Shown here one piece after another: positions 40,980 to 50,374 of a stretch of DNA of 54,553 nucleotides. The notes under the pieces are model-generated. The model did not search any database and was not told where the DNA came from. It worked only from the letters and a program-made list of their open reading frames with translations. Source of the DNA: Epsilonproteobacteria bacterium UBA4036. GTDB lineage: Bacteria > Campylobacterota > Campylobacteria > Campylobacterales > Arcobacteraceae. The DNA is taken from contig DGAG01000017.1 of NCBI GenBank assembly GCA_002382325.1, forward strand, positions 1-54,553, given 5' to 3'. Both the position numbers and the translations under genes were made by a program. Each line of letters starts with the position of its first letter. Within the stretch, counting starts at the first letter, position 1.

Positions 40980-41702
40980 TTAATAAATCACTTTGGCTAA
41001 ATACAACCCAAACCCATCAACGGGTTTAAAGTGGATTCGCTTTTTTTTCTCCAACTGCTCTTGTAACTCTTTTATGGTACGTTTCCCTGAAGAAATATCC
41101 AATAAAAAACCAACCATCAACCTAATTTGAGAACGTAAATAGGAGTTGGCTTTAAATTTAAAAATATAGTTCTCTTTATAGGCATAAAACTTTGCTTCAA
41201 AAATTTCTTTAAAAAAACGGTGCTTATCGCTGCCCATTTTATGAAAGTATTCAAAATCATGGATCCCCACAAAACACTCTATGGCTTCTTGGATTTTTTT
41301 GACATCAATTTTTTCAACATACGTTACATATCGTGCATTAAAAGGGGTAATGGGTTTTTGTGTGATGACATAACGATACACTCTCTTTTTGGCACTGAAT
41401 CTGGCATGAAAATCCAAAGGCACTTCTTGGGTTTTTAACACTCGAATACTTAAAGGCAAATGATGATTTAAAAGTTTTTTAAGACGCGTTGGGTTGCTTA
41501 AGTGTTGGGGTAATTGTACGTTAAAGACTTGTCCTGTGGCATGAACTCCTTTATCCGTACGTCCACTTAAAATAATTTTTGCGTCAACATTTAAACGTCT
41601 GAACGCTTCAATCAAATAATCTTCTACGGCATTTTTTTCAGGCTGAGTTTGAGAGCCATTAAATTCAAAACCATCATAAGCAATCGTGATTTTCATATTC
41701 AT
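40980..41702 (-). CDS. truA: tRNA pseudouridine(38-40) synthase TruA
   Basis: About 240 residues. TruA core motifs: ITIAYDGFEFNGSQTQP at the N-terminus, ILSGRTDKGVHATGQVFNV with the catalytic Asp, ARFSAKKRVYRYVI, and the C-terminal YLRSQIRLMVGFLLDIS. It isomerises uridines in the anticodon arm of many tRNAs. The start at 41702 overlaps the lptF/G stop as TGATG; 41696 is also possible. The frame extends upstream only through the coding region of the permease. Confidence 0.93.
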   Translation of the reverse strand: MNMKITIAYDGFEFNGSQTQPEKNAVEDYLIEAFRRLNVDAKIILSGRTDKGVHATGQVFNVQLPQHLSNPTRLKKLLNHHLPLSIRVLKTQEVPLDFHARFSAKKRVYRYVITQKPITPFNARYVTYVEKIDVKKIQEAIECFVGIHDFEYFHKMGSDKHRFFKEIFEAKFYAYKENYIFKFKANSYLRSQIRLMVGFLLDISSGKRTIKELQEQLEKKKRIHFKPVDGFGLYLAKVIY

Positions 41703-42718
41703 CAATAAACCCGTTGAATCTTTTTTTGATACACAACATAACAGATAAGTAACCACACTAAAGGAATCGCATAAAGCGCATGCCAAAAGATATGTTTAAC
41801 GGCATAATCGGTAATAAGATAAAAAACAACAATACTCATAACACTTAAGCCCACACTTCTGTTTTTTTCATATCGAGGATTATAATAACCAAAGGCAATC
41901 ACTAAAAAAAGGGAAATAAGAGGGAAAAAAGAGATAAGGATATAAAAAGTAAATTTATCCACTTGAGAATTGGCATAAAGATGTCTTGTCCAATACTCCC
42001 AAGAGGTGGTAAAGTGTTCAGACTCTTTATTGGAAATGCTTTCATTGATTAACATCGTTTTAAAATCCACTTGATTGATTTCATTGGCTTTGATGTTAAA
42101 AAGTTTGCCATCGCTTAACTCAAAACTCAATTGTGAGTTGTGGTTATTGAGTGTGGCGCTTTTTGAAATAATAAACTCATCGGTGGTACTGTTAGTTTTA
42201 AAGAGTTTAACTTCGTCATACACTTTATCTTTTTTATTGTCAATATAAATCATCCACTCACCAAACTTTTGTCCGTATTCAGAAGATTTGATATTAAAAT
42301 TGGCTTCTCTTTTTTTAAAATCAAGCATTTCATTGGTTAAAAATTTTGTTTTTGGAATAAGCCCTAAAGAGACAATAATCAATGAAATTGATAAAACAAG
42401 GGTCACGGGAAAAAATATTTTTAAAATTTTAATTGGATTTAATCCAAAAGAGGTAATAACAATAAGTTCATATTCACTCGAAAGTTTGCCCAAAGCAATA
42501 ACCAATGCAATAAAAAAGGAAATGGGCAAGGTATAAAACAAAATATTGGGTACACTGTACAAATACAGAGTAAACAGTTCAAATACATTCATCGTAATTA
42601 CAGAGGTTAACGCTGCAATTCGTACTAAAAATATAATAGAAGTGATAAAAAAAAGTCCAAAAAAAATAGGAAAAAAAGACAAAGACAATTGTGAATAGAT
42701 GTATTGATTTAATTTCAA
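41702..42718 (-). CDS. LptF/LptG-family lipopolysaccharide export permease
   Basis: A 338-residue YjgP/YjgQ-family inner-membrane protein with three helices before and three after a periplasmic beta-jellyroll domain (about 135-240). The N-terminal YIYSQLSLSFFPIFFGLFF and YSVPNILFYTLPISFFIALVIALGKLSSEYEL are family hallmarks. Together with LptB and its partner it extracts LPS or lipooligosaccharide. I cannot tell F from G without comparison. Its start overlaps the prepilin peptidase gene by 4 bases and its end couples to truA. Confidence 0.88.
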   Translation of the reverse strand: MKLNQYIYSQLSLSFFPIFFGLFFITSIIFLVRIAALTSVITMNVFELFTLYLYSVPNILFYTLPISFFIALVIALGKLSSEYELIVITSFGLNPIKILKIFFPVTLVLSISLIIVSLGLIPKTKFLTNEMLDFKKREANFNIKSSEYGQKFGEWMIYIDNKKDKVYDEVKLFKTNSTTDEFIISKSATLNNHNSQLSFELSDGKLFNIKANEINQVDFKTMLINESISNKESEHFTTSWEYWTRHLYANSQVDKFTFYILISFFPLISLFLVIAFGYYNPRYEKNRSVGLSVMSIVVFYLITDYAVKHIFWHALYAIPLVWLLICYVVYQKKIQRVY

Positions 42719-43488
42719 TGAAAAACCTTTGATAATGCAAAAATATACTCCACACCCAATCCCAACGATAAAAAAGGAATAAACGGTGTTTCATGTTGTT
42801 TTTTAACCACTTTGTTATACAACGCGGGTATTATAGCAAAAAGTGAAGCCAAAAATATAGCCACCAATGCCCCTTGTACTCCTAAAAGTGCTGCCATAAC
42901 CGCTATAATAGGGATATCTCCTTCCCCTAAAGCCGTTTGATTTTTTAAGGCTTCATCTTTAAGGATTCGACTTTTAATGTTTTGAATATAAAAATTAAGC
43001 ACAAAAACGAGTAATACAACTGCACCACTTAAGATAAATGCCGATTTTAATTGCTCCAAAAGAGGTAAAGAAGGGATACAAAAAACCAAAAATAGCAGAC
43101 TCAATAACAAATAATCGGGCACTGCATGATATTTTAAATCAATAAAACTCAACACAATTAAAAGATAAAAAAGGGCACAGACCACTAAAAAATCATACGA
43201 AAAGCCCCATTTCAAAAATAGAACTAACGTCAAAAAAGCGGTTAAAAGTTCAACCACAACATAGTGCCAACTGATTTTCTCACCACATGAAGCACACTTA
43301 GCTTTTAATACCACATAAGAAAGAACGGGAATATTGTGATACCATGACAGCTTTGTTGAGCAATGAGGACACGAAGATGACGTTAGAAGAGATTGTTTTA
43401 GTGGCAATCTTACGATTAACACATTTAAAAAAGAGCCCCAACACAGCCCAAAGATAAACACAAAAACAGTTTGACTATACGCTTCCAA
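42715..43488 (-). CDS. pilD: Prepilin peptidase / N-methyltransferase (type IV leader peptidase)
   Basis: A 257-residue membrane aspartyl protease that cleaves leader peptides of type IV pilins or pseudopilins. It has the N-terminal FGLCWGSFLNVLIVRLP, the two-CxxC zinc domain (SSCPHCS and CASCGE), and both catalytic Asp sites, SFIDLKYHAVPDYLL and ALGEGDIPIIAVMAALLG (GxGD). Both activities of full-length PilD are expected because the zinc domain is present. It sits in a tight operon between uppS (14-base overlap) and lptF/G. Confidence 0.92.
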   Translation of the reverse strand: MEAYSQTVFVFIFGLCWGSFLNVLIVRLPLKQSLLTSSSCPHCSTKLSWYHNIPVLSYVVLKAKCASCGEKISWHYVVVELLTAFLTLVLFLKWGFSYDFLVVCALFYLLIVLSFIDLKYHAVPDYLLLSLLFLVFCIPSLPLLEQLKSAFILSGAVVLLVFVLNFYIQNIKSRILKDEALKNQTALGEGDIPIIAVMAALLGVQGALVAIFLASLFAIIPALYNKVVKKQHETPFIPFLSLGLGVEYIFALSKVFH

Positions 43489-44158
43489 ATCGCCGTTCTC
43501 TTTTTATAAAGTCATCAATAATATCATCCAAATCGTATGAAGTAAACTCTGGCCAATATTTTTGTACAAAAAACAGTTCAGCATAGGCACTTTGCCACAA
43601 TAAGAAGTTTGAAAGTCGTACTTCTCCACTCGTACGTATCAAAATATCCACATCGGGAATATGCGCGGTATCTAAGCATGAATTGATGTTCTCTTCATTG
43701 ACTGCTAAGTTTTGAACAACAAGTTTTTGAACCGCTCGAGTAATTTCATTGCGGCTGCCATAATTCAATGCCAATATTTGAGTCAGCCCTGTGCATTTGG
43801 CGGTTTTTTCTTGGGTTAAGGTAATTCGTTTTTGCAGCGCATTAGAAAATTTTGAAATATCTCCAATGGCTTGAAACCGAACATTGTTTTGTAAATAGAC
43901 CTCCAATTCATTGGTCAAATACTTTTCCAACAGTTTCATTAAAAACTCAATTTCAAGCTTAGGACGACTCCAATTCTCTGTGGAAAAGGCGTAAAGTGTT
44001 AAAAATTCAACACCCAATTTTCCACAATGTGTGGTAATGTCTCGTACAACTTTTGCTCCCTCTTCATGCCCTGCTGTTCGTTTTAAACCTCGTTGTTTTG
44101 CCCAACGACCATTGCCATCCATTATAATAGCAATGTGCTTAGGAAAATTATTGTTCAT
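43475..44158 (-). CDS. uppS: Undecaprenyl diphosphate synthase
   Basis: A 227-residue cis-prenyltransferase that makes the C55 lipid carrier for cell-wall synthesis. It has IAIIMDGNGRWAKQRGLKRTAGHEEG with the catalytic Asp, LTLYAFSTENWSRP, and DILIRTSGEVRLSNFLLWQSAYAELFF at the C-terminus. The start overlaps coaBC by 11 bases. Confidence 0.95.
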   Translation of the reverse strand: MNNNFPKHIAIIMDGNGRWAKQRGLKRTAGHEEGAKVVRDITTHCGKLGVEFLTLYAFSTENWSRPKLEIEFLMKLLEKYLTNELEVYLQNNVRFQAIGDISKFSNALQKRITLTQEKTAKCTGLTQILALNYGSRNEITRAVQKLVVQNLAVNEENINSCLDTAHIPDVDILIRTSGEVRLSNFLLWQSAYAELFFVQKYWPEFTSYDLDDIIDDFIKRERRFGSV

Positions 44159-45431
44159 TAAACACTTCTTGTAATTGATTTAACAAATTTAAGGAAAGTG
44201 TTAATTTATCCCCTTCAAAACTCACTGTTTTTTCTTGATTTTTTAAAAAAAGTTCAATGGTGTTATAATCTGACCCAAAAGGGTTATCTTGGCTTAAAAT
44301 ATTTAAGCATACCCCATCTAAGCTCTTTTTATCCAACATATTTTTGGCATTATTTGAAGCAACCAAAGCATCTATTTCTGCTTTAAATCCGATGCTAATA
44401 ATCCCTTGTTTATCTAAAGAGTGGACAATGTCCATATTTTGTTTGAGTTCCAAATTCCATGAACTGCCCAACAACTCTTTTTTGAGTTTTCCCTCTTGTG
44501 TAAAAGCAGGAAGATAATCACTCACCGCAGCTGCCATAAACAAATAAGGAGTTTTTTGAATTAGCGTAGGATGAGAATCATCTAGATGTGTGGCAGAATC
44601 TGTTTTGCCTTTTTTTGCTGTTCTTAAAGCATCTTGTACATATTCAAACATTTCATAACTGCTTTGCACTTCAATGACATGAATGGCTTTGGGCAATTTT
44701 TCATGCCCACGGCTGCTGACCAAACACACATTTGCTCCTTTTAAATACAATGCCAATGCCAAAGACGACGCCATTTTACCGCTGGAAAAATTACTGAGAT
44801 ATCGAACATCATCAATCTTTTCAATCGTACCTCCTCCGCTTAAGACCACATTACGATTTTCCCAGTACGGTTCTTTGAGTAACTCTTGTGCTGTGGCATA
44901 AAAAATATCGTCAACTTCACTCATTGCTCCATTGCCTATATCTCGACATGCCAACTCTTTTGAGACAGGTTCTATGATGGTATAATTGCACGATTTAAGC
45001 ATTGTTAAACTGGCTTGTGTGATGGAATTGTTAAGCATATTGGTATTTGCTGCGGGACAAAGCAGTTTAACTTTTGGGTAAGCCAGTGCAGTTTGAGTGA
45101 GTAAATTATCGGCAATGCCATGAGAGAGTTTATTGATCGTATTGGCACTGGCAGGGGCAAGTACAAAGATATCTGCCCATTTGCCTATGGCAATATGATT
45201 ATACACACTTTGCTTGTCCCAACATTCGCTTTGTTCCTCTAAAACACTGCTTTGAGAAATGGTTTCAAAGGTTAAAGGGGCAATAAACTTTTTGGCACTT
45301 TGCGTCATTATGACTTTAACATTTGCTCCTGCTTTAATATAGAGTCGTATGAGTTCAAGCGTTTTATAAATGGCAATAGAACCCGTAACTCCCACCAAAA
45401 TGTTTTTGTTTAAAAGGAGTGTTTCATTCAC
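44148..45431 (-). CDS. coaBC: Bifunctional phosphopantothenoylcysteine decarboxylase / synthetase
   Basis: A 427-residue enzyme for two steps of coenzyme A synthesis. The N-terminal flavoprotein CoaC domain (1-~185) has VGVTGSIAIYKTLELIR, YNHIAIGKWADIFVLAPASANT with the catalytic His, CPAANTNML and SKELACRDIGNGAM with the Cys. The C-terminal CoaB domain starts near VVLSGGGTIEKIDDVRYL and has NFSSGKMASSLALAL and MAAAVSDYLP. A Ser/Thr-rich stretch around residue 290 looks like a small insertion. ATGA overlap with glmU. Confidence 0.95.
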   Translation of the reverse strand: MNETLLLNKNILVGVTGSIAIYKTLELIRLYIKAGANVKVIMTQSAKKFIAPLTFETISQSSVLEEQSECWDKQSVYNHIAIGKWADIFVLAPASANTINKLSHGIADNLLTQTALAYPKVKLLCPAANTNMLNNSITQASLTMLKSCNYTIIEPVSKELACRDIGNGAMSEVDDIFYATAQELLKEPYWENRNVVLSGGGTIEKIDDVRYLSNFSSGKMASSLALALYLKGANVCLVSSRGHEKLPKAIHVIEVQSSYEMFEYVQDALRTAKKGKTDSATHLDDSHPTLIQKTPYLFMAAAVSDYLPAFTQEGKLKKELLGSSWNLELKQNMDIVHSLDKQGIISIGFKAEIDALVASNNAKNMLDKKSLDGVCLNILSQDNPFGSDYNTIELFLKNQEKTVSFEGDKLTLSLNLLNQLQEVFNEQ

Positions 45432-46729
45432 TGTTTGTCTCCAAAGAGTTTGTAAAAATACCCCGCAATCACTTTTAAAGGAGCGCGAGTAATGGCAAGT
45501 GATCCTTTGGAAATATTTTTTGTAATGGTACTTCCTGCTGCAATAATCACATCGTCTTCAATTTTTACAGGGGCAACCAATTGTGTATCACTTCCTATAA
45601 ACACATTTTTGCCAATAAGGGTTTGATGTTTTTTAACTCCGTCATAATTGCACGTAATGGTACCGCACCCAATGTTCGTACCTTCATCAATCGTACAATC
45701 CCCTAAGTAGCTTAAATGCCCTGCTTTAACTCCGTGTAAAATCGCTTTTTTGGTCTCAACAAAATTGCCAATATGTGTCTCATACAGTTCACTTAAAGGA
45801 CGTATTCGTGCCATGGGTCCTACATCACTGTTTTGAATAATCGCATCTTCAACAACACTGTTTGTTTTAATGTGAGCATTAATGATTTTTGAATTTCCTA
45901 ATAGAGTGACCCCGTTTTCTAAAATTGATTCACCACTTATTTCAACGCCCTCTTCAATATAAATCGTATCGGGCAATCGCATAATAACCCCTGCTTTTAA
46001 AAACTCTTTTTTTATTCGGTTTTGGTGTATGACTTCAGCTTCGGCTAATTCAACTTTTGAATTGACCCCTTTAAAGTTTTCAACCTCAACGGTTAATGGT
46101 ATTAATACTTTTCCCTCTTGAATTGCCATTTCAACCAAGTCAGTGATGTAATACTCTTTTTGAGCATTATTATTACTGAGTTTGGGCAAATTCTCACGTA
46201 AAAAAGAGGTCTCAAACTGATAGATACCTGCGTTGGCCGTTGTGATGTTAAGTTCCCTTTCATTGGCATCTTTTTGTTCAATAATTTTTTCAACTCTGCC
46301 ATTTTTGATCAAAACTCTTCCATAACCATCCGCATTTTGTAGTTCTAAGACCGACATAACAATTGTCGCATCTTTATGGTCAAATTTCTCCAACTCTTGT
46401 GCTTGAATTAAGGGCATATCTCCGTTTAATACCAAAGTTTTTTCATATTTTGGTGTTATTCCCATAACCGCTCCGCCTGTTCCAGGAAAATTGTTATGGT
46501 CTTGAATAACAAAGTGAACATGGGAAAAATATTTTTCCATCTCTTGCTGAACTTTTTGGGCTTGATGAAACAGTACAACCGTAATATCATCACTGAGTTT
46601 TGATGCCTCTTTAATGGAGTAATACAACATGGGTTTACCTGAAATCTTATGCAATACTTTGGGCGTATTGGATTTCATTCGCGTTCCTGCACCAGCGGCT
46701 AAAATAATAATTGACAGATTTTTTTTCAT
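45428..46729 (-). CDS. glmU: Bifunctional UDP-GlcNAc pyrophosphorylase / GlcN-1-P acetyltransferase
   Basis: About 433 residues. The N-terminal uridyltransferase has IILAAGAGTRMKSNTPKVLH and NGDMPLIQAQEL. The C-terminal left-handed beta-helix acetyltransferase has HIGNFVETKKAILHGVKAGHLSYLGDCTI and GCGTITCNYDGVKKHQT. It makes UDP-GlcNAc for peptidoglycan and LPS. I choose ATG at 46729, five bases after AGGA; the ATG at 46735 falls directly on the Shine-Dalgarno. Confidence 0.96.
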   Translation of the reverse strand: MKKNLSIIILAAGAGTRMKSNTPKVLHKISGKPMLYYSIKEASKLSDDITVVLFHQAQKVQQEMEKYFSHVHFVIQDHNNFPGTGGAVMGITPKYEKTLVLNGDMPLIQAQELEKFDHKDATIVMSVLELQNADGYGRVLIKNGRVEKIIEQKDANERELNITTANAGIYQFETSFLRENLPKLSNNNAQKEYYITDLVEMAIQEGKVLIPLTVEVENFKGVNSKVELAEAEVIHQNRIKKEFLKAGVIMRLPDTIYIEEGVEISGESILENGVTLLGNSKIINAHIKTNSVVEDAIIQNSDVGPMARIRPLSELYETHIGNFVETKKAILHGVKAGHLSYLGDCTIDEGTNIGCGTITCNYDGVKKHQTLIGKNVFIGSDTQLVAPVKIEDDVIIAAGSTITKNISKGSLAITRAPLKVIAGYFYKLFGDKQ

Positions 46730-46741
46730 TGACATCCTATT

Positions 46742-48700
46742 TTATACTAAACGTATCTCTTTTTTTAAATTATTAATCACTTCTAAAACGGCTTTTCTCA
46801 TTTTATCATCGGTAATATCCCCTTGAAGCAGTTTGTCCAAATTGCTCTCATTTTTTAAAAAGAATTGTGTCACCGTTTTACTTTTTTTGTTTTTATTATA
46901 CATTAAAACACCATAAGAAATTAACACTTGAACCAATTTAATGTGTCCCAAAATTGCTGCATAATTCAAAAGTGTGTACCCCGCACCATCGGGTTCATTG
47001 ATATTGGCTCCATTGGCAATAAGCAATCGAGCAATTCGTGTATTGCCTTTCCATTGGGTATGATGCAAGGCGGTTCTGCCTTGATTGTCTTTGATTCCAA
47101 TATCCACTTTTTTGGATAAGATAAGCTTTTCAACCACATCCAAATCATCAGCAATCACTGCTTTATGAAGTACTGTTCGTCCATTTTTATCCAAAGCATT
47201 GATGTTGACACGATATTTTAATAAAAAGGTGAGTCGCTCAAAAAAATCTTCTCGTTGTTTGCCATTGGTTAATGTCATGCCCTCTTCAATTAGGACACTT
47301 AAAGGGGTTTGTCCCTTATTATTAATCAAATTAATGTCAATATCATTGTTGATAAAAAGTTTCAACAGTTCATTGTTGTTATGATGAATCAGTTCAAAAA
47401 TAATTGTTTCTCCGTTACTTTTTGCCCGATTGATTTTAGGTTTATACGCCAAAAGTCGTCGTAAAAGTTCAAAGTAATTGGCTTGTTGTTTAATATCATA
47501 AAAACGTCGATGTCGTGGTTTTTTTCCATTTTGTTGTATTAAAATCAATTCCACTAAATCATCAATAATGGTTCTTTCTTCATTGTCTTTATGATCAATA
47601 TCTGCCCCTTTTTTAATCAAATATTCAATCATATCCAGTGCATTTAGCCCATCAAAAATAGCATCAAACAAAATAGTACGCCCATCATAATCAGCCACAT
47701 CCACATTGGCACCGGCTTTAATTAAAAACTCTATGGCTTCGTAATCTTTTTTTAACACCTCTTTATATAAAACCGTTTTTCCTTCTTTATTGGGTCGATT
47801 AATTCTTAAGTCATGTTCAATGAGGACAGAAGTCAGTTTTAAATAGTTTCTCTCAAAATTAACCATACGATATTTACTCGTAACATCATCAATAGGATGT
47901 TTGCATATCTCTAAAAGTTTTAAAATCTCATCTAAAATCGTAAAACCTGCTTTATCTTCTTGTTCTAAATTGATGCCCTTTTTAAGCAACATTTCAATCA
48001 CTTGAATATTTTGAGCCCCTAAAATAACGGCATTAAACAGAACATTTTGCTCATGCAAATCCAAAATATTGATGTCTGCCCCATAAGAAATCAACCATTT
48101 CGCAATCGTATCATCCTCTTTTAGAACAGCATAAAACAGCGCACTTCTTCCATATATATCAACACTGTTTAACTCCTCTTCGTCAAACTCATGGATAACC
48201 TCTTTAATGATTTCTAAATTACCTCCCTCAATGGCATCAAACAAAACATTTTTCAAATACAAATCTTTGTGATATAAATTGGGTTGTCGAATCATTAAGA
48301 GTTTAAAGGCCTTGGCATTGCCCTCAAGAGCTAAATCTTGCATAATGGTACGTTTGGATTTATTGACATAATTAATATTCGCGCCATTTTCAAGTAAAAA
48401 ACGAATCATCATACCATCATCGATATTGATGGCTTCATTTAAAACGGTTTTCCCATAGTTGTCTTCTGCATTAATATTCAAACCTTGTTTAAGCAGACAC
48501 TTGACCGATTCAATTTTTCTTTTTTTAACCAAATCAAAAAGAAGCGTTTTGCCTCTTTCATCAACAATATTGATATTGAGTTCTTTATTTTTGAGAAGTT
48601 TTAAAACTTTTTTTTCGTCAAATACATTTTGATGCAACTCTTTGATTAACTCTTTGTATAAAGCATCATTGGAGAGTTTAGATTTGATTAAGCTCAACAT
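46742..48700 (-). CDS. Large ankyrin-repeat protein
   Basis: A 652-residue protein made almost entirely of ankyrin repeats, about fifteen, recognisable by units such as GKTLLFDLVKKRKIESVKC, GRSALFYAVLKEDDTIAKW and GRTALHHTQWKGNTRIARLL with following GANIN or GADI turns. No signal peptide or catalytic domain is seen. Such proteins act as protein-interaction scaffolds; the partner is unknown. The repeats extend from near residue 20 to about 610. It lies between the Suv3-like helicase gene (22-base gap) and glmU (12-base gap), possibly one transcript. Confidence 0.85.
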   Translation of the reverse strand: MLSLIKSKLSNDALYKELIKELHQNVFDEKKVLKLLKNKELNINIVDERGKTLLFDLVKKRKIESVKCLLKQGLNINAEDNYGKTVLNEAINIDDGMMIRFLLENGANINYVNKSKRTIMQDLALEGNAKAFKLLMIRQPNLYHKDLYLKNVLFDAIEGGNLEIIKEVIHEFDEEELNSVDIYGRSALFYAVLKEDDTIAKWLISYGADINILDLHEQNVLFNAVILGAQNIQVIEMLLKKGINLEQEDKAGFTILDEILKLLEICKHPIDDVTSKYRMVNFERNYLKLTSVLIEHDLRINRPNKEGKTVLYKEVLKKDYEAIEFLIKAGANVDVADYDGRTILFDAIFDGLNALDMIEYLIKKGADIDHKDNEERTIIDDLVELILIQQNGKKPRHRRFYDIKQQANYFELLRRLLAYKPKINRAKSNGETIIFELIHHNNNELLKLFINNDIDINLINNKGQTPLSVLIEEGMTLTNGKQREDFFERLTFLLKYRVNINALDKNGRTVLHKAVIADDLDVVEKLILSKKVDIGIKDNQGRTALHHTQWKGNTRIARLLIANGANINEPDGAGYTLLNYAAILGHIKLVQVLISYGVLMYNKNKKSKTVTQFFLKNESNLDKLLQGDITDDKMRKAVLEVINNLKKEIRLV

Positions 48701-48722
48701 ATTCTTTCCTTATAAATCAACA

Positions 48723-50303
48723 TCACTGCGACCTTGTACGAACACTTCGTCTTTTTCGCTTTCCTTCTTTTTTCTCAAATTCTCTTTTTGATGCGTTGAA
48801 ACCTCTTTTTTTGTACTCGTTCATAGGGGTCTCTTCTTGAAATTTAATATTACTTTTTAATGAGTTTTCAATAAACAAATTCAATGAATTTCGCATCATA
48901 GAAGCTTTAATGCCATCGCAAAAAAGAGAAGGTAACTTATAAGAAAGCCATAAATACAAAGAAATCTTTTTGACTTCATCTTCCACTTGCAATAAATCTT
49001 TTTGTGTTTTGGCTACTTTAGGAACGGTAATTGAGGGTTTATATCGCACAATTTTATTTTTTAAAACAGCTGCCACATACGCTTCATAGGCTTGTTTAAT
49101 AATCATTGATTTGGTTGTAATAGGAGCTTGTGCGAGCATATATTTATCGCTAAGTTTCAAATCTTTATGATCTATAATTAACGAAGCTTCAATCATTGAA
49201 GAGATATTTGATGCAACAAAAGGACCACTAAAACTCATGTTATCTTTAAAAAATTTTAAAATCTTTGTTAAACTTTTGGTTTGTAAATGGGATGCAATCG
49301 CTTCAATTTGTTCATTGGAAGCTTTAACATTAAAAGGGGGTTTAATGGTTTTGACAGGCGTATTAAAAAGTTCATGTACGTGTTGAAGTGTTTTTTTATT
49401 TGTAGCACCAATAAAGCCTTTTTCGTGATGCCCATAACGTCCTGCTCGTCCCGCAATTTGAATAATCTCATTGGGAGAAATCAATCGTCTTTGAACCCCA
49501 TCAAACTTCTCACACGTCGTAAATAAAATGGTTTTAATGGGTAGATTTAAACCCATAGCAATAGCATCGGTGGCGATTAGAATATCGCTTTCTTTATGCC
49601 TAAAACGTCGTGCTTCATCGCGCCTGACTTCAGGAGAGAGGTTACCATAAATAACAGAGACTTTATGATATTTTTGCAGTTTTTGTTTATACAGCAACAC
49701 CTCTTTACGACTGAAAGCAATCAGTGCGGTTCCTGCTTGTAAATCGCGTAAATTTATGGGTTTATCCAACAGTTCCAATGGGTTTTTGCGTTTAAATCGT
49801 ACGATTTCTAACTCTTCATTTAAGTAGCTTGCTATTTTTTTTATGGCATCAAGTGCATTAACACTGCCTGTCATAATCACTTTTTTTGCAGGCGTTCCAA
49901 CAATAGCATTCACCCACGCCCAACCTCGGTCAATATCTTCAAGCATTTGAACTTCATCAATAACGGCTACATCAACGTCCATATTAAAATCAACCATTTC
50001 AATAGTCGAGCACACATAAGCAGCTTCTTCATCTAAAATCTGTTCTTCCCCTGTAATAAGAGTAGCAGCAATATTCTCTTTTTTTAAACTCTCATACCCC
50101 TCTAATGCCAATAGCCTTAGAGGAGCTAAATAGATTCCACAATCAGCCTTTTTAAGTTCACTCATTGCATTATAGGTTTTGCCACTGTTCGTAGGTCCTA
50201 CAAAAAAATACAATTTTCTGTTCAGGCTTCGTGCAAGGGGATAAAGCTCTTTTAAATCACAATTTAAAAGTTCGTGAAGTTTTTCTTGCCAATTTTTACT
50301 CAA
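48723..50303 (-). CDS. Suv3-like superfamily 2 RNA helicase
   Basis: A 526-residue helicase resembling mitochondrial SUV3. Walker A YFFVGPTNSGKTYNAM (about 32-47), LAPLRLLALEGYESL, the DEVQ-type motif II in VAVIDEVQMLEDIDRGWAW, motif III VIMTGSVNA, and motif VI in IIQIAGRAGRYGHHEKG. It ends in a basic tail (KKEGKRKRRSVR) suited to RNA binding. Suv3 works with an exonuclease in RNA turnover in mitochondria; the bacterial partner is unknown. Divergent from the TPR gene, with 71 bases between. Confidence 0.85.
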   Translation of the reverse strand: MSKNWQEKLHELLNCDLKELYPLARSLNRKLYFFVGPTNSGKTYNAMSELKKADCGIYLAPLRLLALEGYESLKKENIAATLITGEEQILDEEAAYVCSTIEMVDFNMDVDVAVIDEVQMLEDIDRGWAWVNAIVGTPAKKVIMTGSVNALDAIKKIASYLNEELEIVRFKRKNPLELLDKPINLRDLQAGTALIAFSRKEVLLYKQKLQKYHKVSVIYGNLSPEVRRDEARRFRHKESDILIATDAIAMGLNLPIKTILFTTCEKFDGVQRRLISPNEIIQIAGRAGRYGHHEKGFIGATNKKTLQHVHELFNTPVKTIKPPFNVKASNEQIEAIASHLQTKSLTKILKFFKDNMSFSGPFVASNISSMIEASLIIDHKDLKLSDKYMLAQAPITTKSMIIKQAYEAYVAAVLKNKIVRYKPSITVPKVAKTQKDLLQVEDEVKKISLYLWLSYKLPSLFCDGIKASMMRNSLNLFIENSLKSNIKFQEETPMNEYKKRGFNASKREFEKKEGKRKRRSVRTRSQ

Positions 50304-50321
50304 TGTGTTTTCTCTTTTATA

Positions 50322-50327
50322 TATAAT
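50322..50327 (+). promoter_or_regulatory. -10 element for the TPR-glycosyltransferase gene
   Basis: TATAAT in TATATATAATG lies in the divergent gap, about 48 bases before the start codon at 50375. No convincing -35 hexamer at standard spacing was found. Confidence 0.4.
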
Positions 50328-50374
50328 GAATGGATTTTATCATAAAATATTTAATCTGTAATTATAGGAATAGT

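Noticed and set aside
46742..48700. Tandem DNA repeats in the ankyrin gene
   Set aside because: The repetition is at protein level with diverged DNA; no near-identical DNA units that would suggest recent expansion were found.
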